Source: Fasciola hepatica (lineage: Eukaryota; Platyhelminthes; Trematoda; Plagiorchiida; Fasciolidae). From it: 64,000 nucleotides of DNA. The stretch lies in the NCBI GenBank assembly GCA_948099385.1, contig CANUEZ040000020.1, positions 2,108,001 through 2,172,000 on the forward strand, read 5' to 3'. Positions 42,341 through 54,300 of this stretch are shown in pieces. The translations under genes and the position numbers were made by a program. Numbering within the stretch: the stretch's first letter is position 1; every line of letters starts with the position of its first letter. The notes below the pieces were generated by a model that saw nothing but the letters and a program-made list of their open reading frames with translations, had not been told where the DNA came from and made no database searches.

Positions 42341-43180
42341 ATTTTGCTCTTCGGATTTCCGTTGAAATCATTGAACATAACACGATGTTGTCCCACAGAA
42401 GTCCCTTGTTAAGTCGTTCTGAAGTTTCCGCAAGATGGTTGTGATGACCGAGTTGCCCGAAATGAAATCAGAAGACACCTCAGCTAGCACTGAAATGTAT
42501 TGTTCCTTTAGCACGTAAAATACCGCATTTCTATAGGCATGAAATACGTGACGGAATGCATATACACACACGTATTGATCCATGAGCAATATGATTGGTG
42601 AACACAAACTTGCCAGGCATTGTCACGTGATATGGAAGCAGGCCATGCGCGCGAGACATGCTTATTGCGATAGTCAATATCCATGGTTGGACTAAGATGA
42701 GTCATACGTGCGTGGTACATTCCGTATGTGGAAATGCATGGATGCTGATTCGAATGTACATTTAACAAATGAGCTCCGATTGAGCCAAGTGAGTTTTCTC
42801 TAATTGCAAATAAATAGGACAGGATCATCAAAATAATATCAAATAATTCAGAAAATAAGTGCCTAATAAGTTCAGTCAGATCCTGAAAATGCGGAAAGGG
42901 GCATTAAAAAAAACCTTGCGGTTTGGTAGGTTGGGGTTAGACGATGACCTTCTGGAAAATCTCATTCATTTGCTATCAAGCAATGTACGCTTATTGTCAG
43001 GGCAAATATTTGATCTCCAAAGTTATAAAAAAGTACAAAAAAGCTGAATTTACCATACTGCGAGTGTCTAGCTGAACAAAGATATAGCGGATGCAATTAT
43101 ACACGCAAATAACTTTCGCGCTTTACGAGTCAGTCAACCCATGAGGCTTCACAGTCGCTGCGGTTAAGTTATCACTTACG
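42340..43180. other. No recognised gene
   Basis: Nothing identifiable on either strand; the 107-codon minus frame at 42508-42831 has no family features. Confidence 0.4.
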
Positions 43181-44720
43181 TGAAGACAAGATGGAGCAGG
43201 AAAGTCGAGTTGGTTCAAGAATACTCGAGCAAAACGAAAAGTAGCCTTGTCTTCGTACACCGGCCATATGTTTCGAGTGGGTTTCGACTAATACGCGTTA
43301 GTAACATTTACCTAACGCCAAATATAACTACATCCGACCTCAGAGCAATTTCTAATCTCCTACCAACTTCATTTATCTCGGACATACGGGACTCAGTGTA
43401 TATTTGTTGTGGACTCCAACCGATTTGGCGCAGATTTTCATATGACACTTGGTTTGACAAATTTAGTACAATTCCCCATCAAAAATGACACTCGCATAGA
43501 TTTTGTTTTCACAAACAAAATAGGGTTATTTTTGGTCCAACTGCGTTCGCCATTAGGCACTTATGCTCACTGCATTCCAAAAGTTTCCCCAACTTCCTAT
43601 AACAAGAAGAACCGACGTACGTTATTAAGTCGAACATGCAGAACTGTCAAAGCAGTTTCCTGAAAACCTAGCACATTTACGAATAGTAGTGAACACCGAC
43701 TTTACCGTATTATACAGTCCCTCAGTGTTTCGCGAGAATCTTATTAACTGTCTTAGGTTTTTTTCTCTTCTTTACTTAGCAGCTACGTAGAAAGACAAAT
43801 AAGCATGCAGAAGCAGTCAAAGATCTGATGTAAAGTGCACAACTAAGCTGATAGAATCGGAAATCAAGTGCCTAAATAGGCTACATGTAGATACAATCCC
43901 GGGAAATTCCAACTGACAGGACACGTGGCGCGCTATATAAAGGCTTTGTGTTAATAATTCCAGGATCTGGGGTCGTTAAGTTGACATTGGAAAACTGAAC
44001 AAGGATTTTGGCTTTTCGCCTTCAGATGTCTGTAGCAGAATAACTGAGCCTCCTCAAATCGTGCCCATGGCTGGTTGGAAGCAACTGAGGACGATGAAGA
44101 CCAGAAAGGTCTCAGGCTCCGATGGTTTATTTTCCGTTGCTCTAAAGTGTGATCTAATGCCCTGTCGGGTCCCCAGATATACATTTTCAATTGTTGTCTG
44201 AAAAGTGGTAAGATTTCTAACATAGAGACCTGCAAAGATAACGTGAGAGTGCTGTGGAAGATATCCGTCAATGTGCATATAGATCGTCCCGATCCACCCT
44301 TGATAATGTGGCATACTTACTGAACTCTGTTGCGGGTGTTTTGGATAAGAAATGTAAAATGGTTTGGATGCTATTCCTTGACTACAAGAATGCTTCCCTC
44401 AGTCTCAATAGATGAGTGATGCTGTATCTATTAGCGGAATCAGGAGTCGATCAAAGATTATACAGACCGGTTCGTAACTATTTCGTTCACCGGACTCAGC
44501 TTACGTCCTTTGATGGAATGATATCCTCTCCACTACTTGCTAGTGACGATACCTTACAGGGCACTATCTTTTTATCCTACTTCTTTTCCTTGTGCGTAAA
44601 ACAAATACCTATTCCATCCTAATTTATTTCATGTAAATATGCAGGCGACATTGTCTTTGGATGTGAGCATTCTAGACCAAAGATCACTCCATAATTCAAA
44701 GCAGAGAAGAAAACATTGTG
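43180..44720 (+). pseudogene. CR1/Jockey-type LINE remnant (endonuclease and RT)
   Basis: The endonuclease end is readable at 43300-43680: LTPNITTSDLRAISNLLPTS, DFHMTLGLTNLVQFPIKNDT, RIDFVFTNKIGLFLV, then a KKNRRTLLSRTCRT-like block. RT pieces follow: KTRKVSGSDGLFSVALKC (44090-44150), YRPVRNYFVHRTQLTSFDGM and ISSPLLASDD (44460-44560), and a KYAGDIVFGCE block near 44640, where YADD is YAGD. Heavily frameshifted. Confidence 0.65.
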
Positions 44721-45077
44721 AACCGGTCCTCACTCCGTCCTAAAAATTCGAATTGCATCTAAATGTTACGCTTTATCATTTTATTAATTATCTATCGGAT
44801 AAAATGAAAACAATATTGTCAGACACCCTCTCTTTTCTGTACACAAAGAACGTATATCCTCATCGTCCATGATCAAATACCCTGGAATTCTACTTACCTA
44901 TAATTTCTGGTAGTCTATGCACGTTATTGAGGTATTTGGCAGTGTTAGAAAGTTGTTGTTGTTCTCTCTCAGGCTACGTATGCTGTCTCTACCTCATAAT
45001 TGCATCTTAAGATTTGTGAGCGCTTGTGTGACATTTATAATGTAGCATCCCGAGGGTCAAAATGCATGCAATGATGT

Positions 45078-45734
45078 TCAGATTCGTCCCTTTATTTGAC
45101 GGTAAGGTTTTGATACATGGTTTTCCTTTAACAGATCGTTCGATCGAGCGGGAGCACCAAATGTTGTGATTGGTTTTGTCAATGTAAAGTCACAGCATAG
45201 AACTTCCTTGGGCTTGTAAACATTCTGCACACTGGGCACGTTTTGTCTTGACATCAATGCTGTTGTGCTCAGTAGATTGGATTGTAAATTTTTTTGTGCT
45301 GTAGCCATGGTTACCAAGGCGTCGATCAATAGAGGTCGCGCTGTTGGTCAGTTTGGAAATTTCACACCAAAATATTGTTTTAATTCGAGTGAGAGTTATC
45401 GAAGGATTCTCGTCCTCCATGTTGCATAGCTCGGAGATAACATCACTTGAAAATTTCGTTTTCTTTAGGTCTCGTTTTAGCCCAGTTTCTTGAGCTCTCT
45501 ACATGTTTCTATGTTTAATTCGAGATGTTGAGATATCATCCTCAAATCATCACCGGTCCTGGAACATTGTGGAATGCACCTGCTACCTTCATTGTTGACA
45601 GTTTTTCTTCTGCTCATAGGACTTTTGTTCTTTGGTTTCAAGTCGAATATTTCTATCTCCTCCGTCACTTCTCCAACAGATATCTTCGTTCTGACATGTT
45701 CGTTTTTACGAATGATACGGTTACCGATTCGCAC
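45078..45734 (-). pseudogene. Unidentified open frame with one frameshift
   Basis: Minus frame 45734-45477 (starting GTG) continues, after a one-base shift near 45490-45480, into the frame ending at 45190, giving about 180 residues of charged, helix-forming protein (VRTKISVGEVTEEIEIFDLK, then DDLRMISQHLELNIETCREL, then FSSDVISELCNMEDENPSIT, then SIDRRLGNHGYSTKKFTIQS). A third frame covers 45329-45078. Composition looks protein-coding, but I recognise no family; it may be a LINE ORF1, a retrocopy or a decayed gene. Confidence 0.4.
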
Positions 45735-46169
45735 GCCATTGTGCTAGATTGAAACGGGCCGGACGATCAAGCGCAGCCCAAAAGCAACGGTTAGTTGCCA
45801 CCCCCGCATGCGTCATTGGGTGTGTTACTTACATCCTGTCACCTGATTAAGGCATTTGTGCACATCAAGCCCACTTGATCACCCCGTAACCCGAGTAAAT
45901 AAGACCACGTGTCTGGGCCTTACCGACATTGAAAAGTGACAACCACATGCCATACCAATTGAATGTTTCTGTACTCGTATGCAGTGCCTTTGGTTCTACA
46001 GTCTTCTTAGACTTTAAATGCAATCATATTGTCGTTGCCCCGACACTCCTTCTTGCACCACTTTCCGGAATTTAGATCCCTACCAAAACATCTGCTTAGA
46101 TGTGTGAGTCAAAATATCCGCTGTTTTACTGTTTTAACAAGGTGTGGAATGGTCATCCCAGAAGATGCT

Positions 46170-46240
46170 GATAAATGGCTCTTAAACTGTGGAGGAAGGC
46201 TCTTAAACTGCGGCTTTTGGCTCTTAGACTACTGAAAGTA
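46170..46240 (+). repeat. 21-bp-period array, locus 3
   Basis: GGCTCTTAAACTG/GGCTCTTAGACT recurs at 46177, 46198 and 46219, i.e. exactly every 21 bp, with CTGTGG and CTGCGG between units. On the minus strand this encodes SLRAKSR, SLRAFLH, SLRAIYQ within an 84-codon frame. Confidence 0.75.
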
Positions 46241-46244
46241 GCGC

Positions 46245-47140
46245 AGAAAAACCAAATAAATGAGACTTCTGTAGTAACAGCGGTGTTAGAGTGACGTGCG
46301 TGTGTTATTTTTTCCATCCTAAGAAAAGCACCGATACTCCGGCACTTCCATGCTGATAGGTCTATGAAAGGAGTGCCTACCGCGAGGGTATGGCCATCTC
46401 GGAACACGTTTAATCATTTGTAAAACATTCATGGCAACTTAAATCTGTGGACAACAGTGTCATTGGTCCAGCGACTACGGATGCACTCCATCGAGATTTT
46501 TCTCTTACTCATGGTGATTGCCTCTATTTTGACTACTAAAAGTTATCTTGGCTCTTAAAACTGGAATGAGACCATACGGAAGTGTGGCTACAGTCATTGG
46601 TCAGACTGTACAACGCATTTTCAATCTGTCGTGCACTCTATATTGCAGACCTGACCGCAGAATTATGGATACGACGTTCCCTCCTTATCCGATCTACTAA
46701 GACGTCGACTGAGTGGCCAGGAACGAAGAGAGAACGATACATTTTCATATAATCCTGCATGTTAATAATGTGCTTCCCTTATTTTCAAGATGCTGGTCTT
46801 CATTAGGTGTTAAAACTCCAAATCAGTCGACGTCTTATGTACCCCAGCTTCATCGTTATGATTTTCCACACTTGAATGAACTGAGGGAATAAAGCTTATG
46901 AGAAGATAGATTCAATAAAACGGCCATTGGAACAAAAGAAAACTATCTGTGGGTTTCAGAAGTGCAACATTTGGTCCCGCAAGCAAAGAGTGAGGTTCCC
47001 GACGCAACTTATTGATGCGTGAATATTTTATCAGTGGTAGAAGGGATTACGTTGGTTGATTTAGTTGCCAAGTTATTGCATACCACTCGGTAATATATCG
47101 TCCATTAGAAATTATAGTTCTGTCAGCTAGTAAAGTTGTT
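46245..47140. other. No recognised gene
   Basis: Lies downstream (minus strand) of the EGF/TSP exon at 47163-47583, so it is probably intron of that gene. No further Cys-rich exon seen. Confidence 0.4.
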
Positions 47141-47162
47141 CTTACCCATTTGGTGTACTTAC

Positions 47163-47583
47163 CGAAGTTACGTCACAAGTTGTATGACGCTGACGCCTTT
47201 GAGGCCCCACACAACGTTGACCAGGAGTGTAAGAAATACATACCCGAGTCTCCTCCTGATATGGACGTTTATAGCAGATCTCTTGTGGCTCCGGCCATAT
47301 ACATTTTGACCAGGAAGACCATGGACTCCAAACAGCCGCCGGTGGTTCGATTTCGCAATCTTTTCCGGAGTACCCGGGTTGACAGATGCACGTATACATA
47401 GTTGGTTCCTTTTCGTCCTGAACGCACTGACCTTTATTTAAACAAGGCTGCTGCGTGGCAGACGGGTTGGAGATGTAAAAACCATCCCCTACCAAATTTT
47501 TCTCAGTTTCTCCACAGGCTGGCAAAGGCACACACTGAGGTTCACCCGAACTCTTGCGTTTGTAATTTGGTGGGCAAATACAT
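47163..47583 (-). CDS. EGF/thrombospondin-repeat protein, downstream exon
   Basis: A 421-bp exon with acceptor TTTCTTTAG and donor TCG|GTAAGT. It starts with one base completing an Arg codon and continues CICPPNYKRKSSGEPQC, the end of an EGF domain begun in the exon at 59433-59707. Next come PLPACGE, a second EGF-like domain (QQPCLNKGQCVQD...TCICQPGYSGKDCE) and a thrombospondin type-1 repeat (WSPWSSWSKC...GPQRRQRHTTC). The product is secreted or cell-surface and likely adhesive. Exact orthologue not recognised. The gene continues in both directions outside what I can identify. Confidence 0.8.
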
Positions 47584-47599
47584 CTAAAGAAAGAGCAAA

Positions 47600-48364
47600 A
47601 TAGATGTCCATGAAAATATTCTGCGGTCGAATGTCACAGCTACGACCGTCCAAAGCATTATACAAATATTCCACTTTCACCCGTATTTCTGTTCTCTATA
47701 GAAAGGTAGAAGAAATTCTTACTAAGTCCTTGCCTAGGTTAACTGGTAATTTGCCGTAGGATAGGATGTCACATGTAACAGAAAACTGAACACCAAATAG
47801 TAAAATCCTTTATATGGTGGGTTTAGATGGTCAGCAAACACCCTTAGAAAACCGAAATGCGCAGCTCACTACCTCATTTACTGTATCGAAGCTAAAATCA
47901 CTTCGGAGTGTGTCGAAAAAACGACACAACATGTGATACGTTATACGTAACTTTATTGTTTAGAAACACATCTTTGTCGGAAATGATGGCAGTCGGTGGA
48001 CCTTTTGGGTATCGTTTCTCAAGACCAATTTACAACCGAATCCGTTGTTAGTTTTCGAGGCTAAAGTTTGTAGCCAGCAGAAAGTTACTGCAAGTTTTAG
48101 TTGCACGGGGTAACCGACTATCCACTGGAACTTATTTTTCCGACTTTTGTATAAACGCGAACAGCCTACACGTCCTCGCGGTTACAGCTGTGCATAATTA
48201 CTTTCAACGACAGGCGTTCTCCAATGTGCTATTCTACCGCCTTGTTCCTCTTCCTCGTATGCACCCTGTATGCCCGGTCAATTTTACTCGGCGCGTATAC
48301 AGTATGCCGATGACGTCGATCTGTGTGTACCAGGTACCAACGAAAGGTCCGACAGGTCCGCTGT
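47600..48364. other. Intronic sequence without recognised features
   Basis: 3' end of the 11.8-kb intron of the EGF/TSP gene. No domain or repeat recognised. Confidence 0.4.
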
Positions 48365-48710
48365 AAACTCTGTTAGTGTTATTCCGTTTTCCGTACCGAC
48401 TAATATTTCAGTAGCCAGACTCTATAGCTGAAACACACCTTTTCTTTAATCTTATTGGCCAATTCTTCTGATCTTTGCTCTGACCGGTCGGCCATCTTGA
48501 ATCTGGCAATTTTTACGCTTGGACCATCCAGAGACGGTGTTTTCTGCTTGAGACCGTTGATAACTCACCTTGAATGCATGTTTTGCTCCTGTTATCAGTT
48601 TTTTCTTGTTTATTGCGCCATGCATCACTGATGTAATTATTTTAACATTACAGAACCACACACACTACTTACCGAGAATTTGACTGTCTTTTGACATTAT
48701 ATCCACCTCG
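48365..48710. repeat. Dispersed repeat, copy 2 (about 345 bp)
   Basis: Direct match to 16610-16965. In both copies the block ends with a short CA tract, TACTTACCGAGAA and TTGACATTATAT, after which the sequences differ. Here it abuts the 3' end of the LINE at 48715. Confidence 0.75.
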
Positions 48711-49012
48711 GGGGCGCCTGTCGGGGTGAAGAAGGACAGAAGTGTTGGAAAGATTTTCTTTTTTACAAGTATTTCCACACAAGGTATTTCGATTTTTTGT
48801 TGTTCGTATTGATTCTGATTTTCATATATGAAAGGGGAAGGTTAGGGAGCCACCACAGCATTCCATACACCATTGACGCCACTGACTCCGGTTTCGGGCC
48901 ATATCCGCCCGCGTATCAAGCCAACGGTTTTCGGTGTCATTCTTGCTCCAACCTGGTAGGCGACAGGGTCCCATTGCGGCTAAACGGGAAGTCAGCTTTT
49001 TTAACTTCTCCT

Positions 49013-49489
49013 TCAGGTCATCAGTTGTCCACCAGGCTGCCGTTTCCAATCCTGTCCAGTGAGCGCGAATAAGGTGCGGCGAGATAAACGCTGAGCGAGC
49101 ATCCGCAAGACATGACCTAACCACCGTAGCCGACAAACAGAAACAATTACCCTGAGTGATGACCAGTCCACCCCGAATACTCTCCTCCGCACTTCGTCAA
49201 AACTGACGTGATGCTGCCACCATTCTCGTGTGACTGTCCTTAGACAACGGTGGTCGAATACGGTCAGTCGGCGCACATCCTCTTCTCTAACCGGCCAGGT
49301 TTCGCATCCATAAAGTAGCACCGAGCGAAAAGCGGCGTTATATGCTCTACCTTTTAGGGAAAGCCTGATGTCGTCGCAACACCACAGGTGCCTAAGTTTG
49401 GCAAAAGCTGAATGGGCCTTAGAGAAGCTCAGCAAGGTCTCGTCTCCGATACCTCCGCCAGTGTAAATACAACACACAGTACAACACAA
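49013..49489 (-). pseudogene. LINE polymerase C-terminal tail
   Basis: 158-codon frame: a GGGIGDETLLSFSKAHSAFA block, KLRHLWCCDDIRLSLKGRAY, SVLLYGCETWPVREEDVRRL, TVFDHRCLRTVTREWWQHHV and RLRWLGHVLRMLAQRLSRR. Nearly the same residues occur at 20640-20950 on the plus strand, so these two copies are close relatives. Confidence 0.85.
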
Positions 49490-50102
49490 TACAACACAAA
49501 GCTACTGACAGTTTTAAAACGTTCCCCACAAAGTGCAGGAGAATCTCCTTGCCAGGCTTGAAAAATCATTTCGCCCGGTAGAAGTTCCACCCCATTGTTT
49601 GAAACACCAATAAAGGCTCTTCGGGATAGATCATCTATTATGAAGTAGAAGAAGACAGGAGAGAAAGGGCATCCTTGCCGAACGTCACTTGAGACGACAA
49701 ATGACTTGGATAGTTGCCCAAAGACCCTTGCTCTTCCTGAGATCTGCCGACAGAGAGCTTGGAAGTGTAATTCTCGGGCATGTTGTTCCTCATCAGGCAA
49801 GTCTATGGGGCAGTCCTATAGACAGAGTCAAAGGCGGCCCTAATGTCCAGAAACACAACAATAGTTGTCCTTTGATACACGTGACGGTGTTCAAGCAGGA
49901 GGCGAAGAGTTGAGATTTGGTCCGTGCAACCGCGGCCGGGACTGAACCCAGCTTGATCTTCACAACAATGGGGTTCGCACAATGGAAAAAGTCGGTGGAG
50001 GATAATGGACACTAGGAGTTTTGAAGCGACAAAGATCAGGCTAATTCCTCGATGATTATAACACAATGTACGGCTACCTTTTTGAAAGATGAGAACAGTC
50101 AT
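49429..50102 (-). pseudogene. LINE reverse transcriptase palm with internal deletion
   Basis: Blocks: YNHRGISLIFVASKLLVSII, CCEDQAGFSPGRGCTDQIST, TTIVVFLDIRAAFDSVYR (first catalytic Asp present), then in a shifted frame FVVSSDVRQGCPFSPVFF and FIIDDLSRRAF. After NGVELLPGE the YADD-containing block is absent and the frame resumes at the QDW/GERF region, so this copy could not polymerise DNA. Confidence 0.8.
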
Positions 50103-50251
50103 CGATTCACCCCGTGAAGTAAGAACGTTTTCTTCCGTGCAAACTTTTGAGGATTAGGTTGTCAATCCCCTCACTAGAACCATCTCGCCATCTTTGAAAA
50201 GCGCAGGAAGAATACAATCTTATCCGTGTGTCTTGTGGCGCTTGAGGTTTT

Positions 50252-50905
50252 TTAGTTCTTTTCTAATTTCCGCTTCTGTCGGGGACTGTCTAGAATAGGG
50301 CACACAGAAAGTGTAGGAATTCTAGGTGCAGTAGAAGCAGCGAGTGGCCAGCTTAACTGGGAGCGAAAGTGTTCTACCCAGTGGTCTGGTCTGCGCGACA
50401 GGTTGGTGATGGAAGTCCCATCGGTTTTGCGGACGGTCTCGCTGACACCTGTTTTTCGCTGTCCGGTGGTAGTGGGAATGAATTGGAAGAGCTTCTTGGA
50501 ATTGCCAGAGACAGAAGTTGCTTCCAGCTTGAGAGCACGTTCTGACCACCACGTCTGACAATCAGCACGCAAGCTGTTCTTCAAACACGAATGGAGTTCA
50601 CGGCTTGCTTCATTGTATCTTGCATCAGCAGAGATATGTCGGCGGCTCTCAAGCAGTACCAAGGAGTTTGAAGAAATGCAACTTCTCTGGGCGTGACGGA
50701 TCGTACCACATCTGGTCAGGCCGGCTTTCAGTAAGGCTTCTTTCTGTCGCTCCCAGTGCTCATCGACATCAGGTAGGTTGGTGGATTCCAGAGCCGGAGC
50801 CAGAGTATTCTGAAAAGATTCTGGCACTAGAGGGTCTTTCAGCTTGTCTATATTTAGGCGAGCATGATTCGCATTCTTTGAGCCCCTAAACAGCAAACGG
50901 ATCAT
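50252..50905 (-). pseudogene. LINE linker region
   Basis: 217-codon frame with NANHARLNIDKLKDPLVPES, DEHWERQKEALLKAGL, LVLLESRRHISADARYNEAS, TWWSERALKLEATSVSGNSK, KLFQFIPTTTGQRKTGVSET and RRPDHWVEHFRSQLSWP. The longest intact stretch of this LINE family in the window. Confidence 0.8.
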
Positions 50906-52269
50906 AGAGCAGACTAATGCGTGATCAGAATCGATGCAGGTTGACCAGTAAGAGTAAGATGCTGCCGCGCCAGCGGTAGCTAATCGCTACGTGAAGTATT
51001 TGTGGCTATTCCTCCGTTAAGGAAGAAGGACGCTTGGTAGCTGTACGTCGTTTGGAGTTGCGAAAGTTTGTGCTTACTAGAAAAAGCTGGTGATCGGCAC
51101 ATTTTGTCAGCAATCTGTACCCATTGTCCGCACGATTGGAGTTGAGGCCAAACTGCCCTCCTAGGTGATGTTCAGTCGTAGCCAGGCGACCGAGGCGCGC
51201 TGTAAGCAGGAGCATATGAAGCTGTTGGTATAATTCATCTTTGTCTACCTCCAGACTGCAGTATGTCGGGGCATAGTTGGAAATGAGGGATAAGTCGCGT
51301 GTGCGATCTCGATGTCTACTTACTCGGCATGAACCTCACAGCCTGACTGCACAAAGTCGGTTATTGACAGGAGTCCACTCTGACATGGCCGCTTCAGCCA
51401 TACGGCTCAGAGCAACACAAATACAAGCCTGGCCGGCTGCTGCAGCGTCCGGTTCTCCAGACAGGCGTGGATGAAACTTGGTGTTGTATTAGCTGAGGAC
51501 ATTAGCCTGATCGTGGAGCTTGCATCTTGTAGTCATATCTCTGAGAGGCAGCAGATATCGATCGAGAACGATACCACTGGGTGACTTAGATTCGCCTTTT
51601 GTCCGATTTGCATAAGCGTGCGTACTTTGAAGCTTGACAATTTGAATTGTAGGAGAGGTTGAGGAAAGATGGGTTTAATGGTGTGGTTTGCTGTGGCAGT
51701 CGTAGGGGAGACGGTTCTAGCGGAAGTCTGATCATAACTGGTGGCAGTAGTAAGGCAGTTTTTCTGCAGCTTAGTCACGTGTCTGGCACATAAAACAGCG
51801 GTTGAAGTAGGGAGAGGATGGGAAGGTTCCGAGTGTGGTGGTGGATGTGCATATATTCTTGCGATGGCTGGGGAGCGTGAAAGAGAGTGAGATGAAAGCG
51901 AATTTGTATGAGAGTCCACGGTTCAGTTTGCGGGCATAGTACTGCCAGGTTACCCAGACCAAAGCAGGTGGTTTTCTTTGGGGTTCACAACCGAAGCCTT
52001 TAACTATCCAAAGCCTAACCCTCAAGACAGCTTGACGGAGCGCAGGGTCCGAAACCCACTAGGAGCCAGTGACTAATCATTCAGTTCTTACGCCCTGCGG
52101 ATGAGGCCAAACATCCTGGGTGCCCAGTACAACCTTCCGCTCCATACGCCGGTGAGATTAGTGTTGTACGCTTCGCAAGCCACCCGTAGTTGGTTGAGAA
52201 TCGGGGTTTAGTCATTTCTTCAAGATTAACTATTAGTCAGTCAACCCGGTAGAGAGCCCCAGGCGTTCG

Positions 52270-54140
52270 CCTTTGCCCTTACACTTTCGTTTAGAAACAC
52301 CACCGCCCCGAGATGCAGTGTGTAGGACTTTCTCAGGAGAAGCCATTTGGTACGCCTGGTCATCTGGGAGCATTTCGAGAGGCGTTCAGGGCGAGCAGCC
52401 AACTCGGATCCTGAGACACCCACCCCCAACCATACTGAGGAATTTTGGAGGCGAATGAAACAGTTCTAATTACCGGGTACTAACTAGACCCCGAGAACGC
52501 CTGAAGGAACGGGCAACAAGCCATGAGTTCTCAATGTTGCCGAAAGACGGTAATGGTGAGTGGGACGGGTGAAGGACGGTTTTCGTGTTAAAGCGACACT
52601 GGACCAGATGCTAGCTAGGCGGGCTAAGATTGAACCTTCCGCAAGCAGAGCAGTCTAAACTGTTTACTTCAAGTGGCGGAAACCAGTTGGCCTTACAACA
52701 AGCAGACATACAACGAACAGCTCCATGGCATCGAACAACATACAAACTGCTTCAAGCTAAGTACTAGTTAGTTACGTTTATCAGGATATTCACCATGCCT
52801 AGAAGAAACGTGCTGAAATATACCCAGTGGTGAACATCGTCTGACAATTAGCAACCTATCGATGCTGGAATCAGACCTTCAATCCAAACAGGAATCTCAC
52901 CTCGGGTTGTATAACCCCCTATCCTCATTCGTCCTAAGTAAAGGCCGAAAATGTCGGAAACCAATTGGTTTTATCAACAACTGTTTGTTTTTCAGTCTGT
53001 GTTTTGTCCAGACCACGCACATCGATTCTATGGCATCCACGCGGGTCGCACGATATGTCGTCCTTCGCACAACCATATTCGGTGTCAATGTCTATACCCT
53101 GCCATTTAAAGATCGAGTTGAAAAACTATCACACTGGTTTGCAAAATTCTCGCTTTTACTATTCGCCCAAAACCGTCGCATGCCTTCCGAAATAATCAAA
53201 ACATTTCATTAGGGAAAAAGATTAAAATAACTGATAGTCTTGTGGAGTGACTACCCTGACTCCCACCTTCCGACGGCACGCCAGACGACCTTCATCCTTT
53301 TGAACATCTTGTGAACTCAAAAGTGCAATGGGACGTGTGGGCAGTCATACTAAAGAAGGTAAGCAATTAAAAACGCGTCAGATTTCCGTTCACACATCGG
53401 TAGACTGGATCATGTGAAAGTACATCTGTCTTGGGTTTTCTTGAAATATTCTAAGCTTCAAGAATATCGTTTGCTTCTGGGGCGAACATTTTTTGGTGAA
53501 AGTAGTAGTTATTTTTCTCGCTGGACTTTTTACGTACGCTACCGATGAGAGTATACGAAACGAATTCCTCTCGCAATGTTTGTCTTCTGAATTGTTTAGT
53601 CAAATATAGTAGATTAGAAGAATCATCAGTTTAGTTTAAGAACCGGGCACAATGGGCACTTTTCGTATCCGTAGTACATCTCATTGACCTACTGGCCACA
53701 AGCCACCTGGCCAAGGATCGACGGCTGCGACCAACTATCCTCTCACTCTCTTTCCGAGCGAAACTGACATACCCTTCAGTCGCGCGTCATGTTACGCTCA
53801 CGTGCTAATTATTGTGAACACGAGCACTTTGCTCTATTTATGCGAACTTGCGCGAACACTGATGGTCGAAAACCTTCAACTAACATTGATGAAACATGCG
53901 CCGGACAGTGGCGTGAACATTAGCCAATAGAAAACCTTCACTTACGACAGCCGAAAAGACAATAAACACGAAAACCTCATGAATGAACTTGCCTCACAGT
54001 AGGTAATCGAACTTTACTCTGATTTTGACTACGACGCCGTGCGTCTTTTTCGAAATAGAAAATTACTGAATAATTAAGTTCAGAATATGACTGGGTACAT
54101 ACCGCGTACGAACAATCATAACTCTATCGGAGAACCGGTC
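52270..54140. other. Intronic sequence, no recognised gene
   Basis: Within the EGF/TSP intron. The plus-strand frame at 52862-53212 (116 codons) has a hydrophobic stretch but no recognised family. The remainder has no identifiable features. Confidence 0.4.
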
Positions 54141-54149
54141 AGTCTAATT

Positions 54150-54300
54150 GCGTTTTCCAATCACCTAGCCTCATTTACGCGGATGACCTTACAATCTGGC
54201 AAATTATCCGGTCAGATGCTGGTCTCCAGGTTTTGCAGTAAGACTTGGACTCACTCGGGCTTTGGCCCGAGACTTAGCATCTCCAAATCAAATATATAAG
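54150..54300 (+). pseudogene. LINE reverse transcriptase YADD fragment
   Basis: Broken frame reading LIYADDLTIWQIIRSDAGLQ, then a DLDSLGLW-like block, typical of the catalytic and following region of CR1/Jockey-type RTs. Only about 150 bp survive. Confidence 0.6.

Larger units (their letters stand above)
48715..52260 (-). mobile_element. Nearly full-length minus-strand LINE lacking the YADD block
   Basis: From the 5' side: untranslated leader (about 52260-51990), Ser/Pro/Thr-rich N-terminus and endonuclease start (51919-51533; FKVRTLMQIGQKANL, SFSIDICCLSEI), endonuclease end (51215-51006; LGGQFGLNSNRADNGYRL, LFLVSTNFRNSKRRTATKR), linker (50905-50252), RT palm (50102-49560), tail (49489-49013) and 3' end to 48715. 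It lies inside the intron of the EGF/TSP gene, in the same orientation. Near 49500-49560 about 200 bp, including YADD, is lost. Confidence 0.8.
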
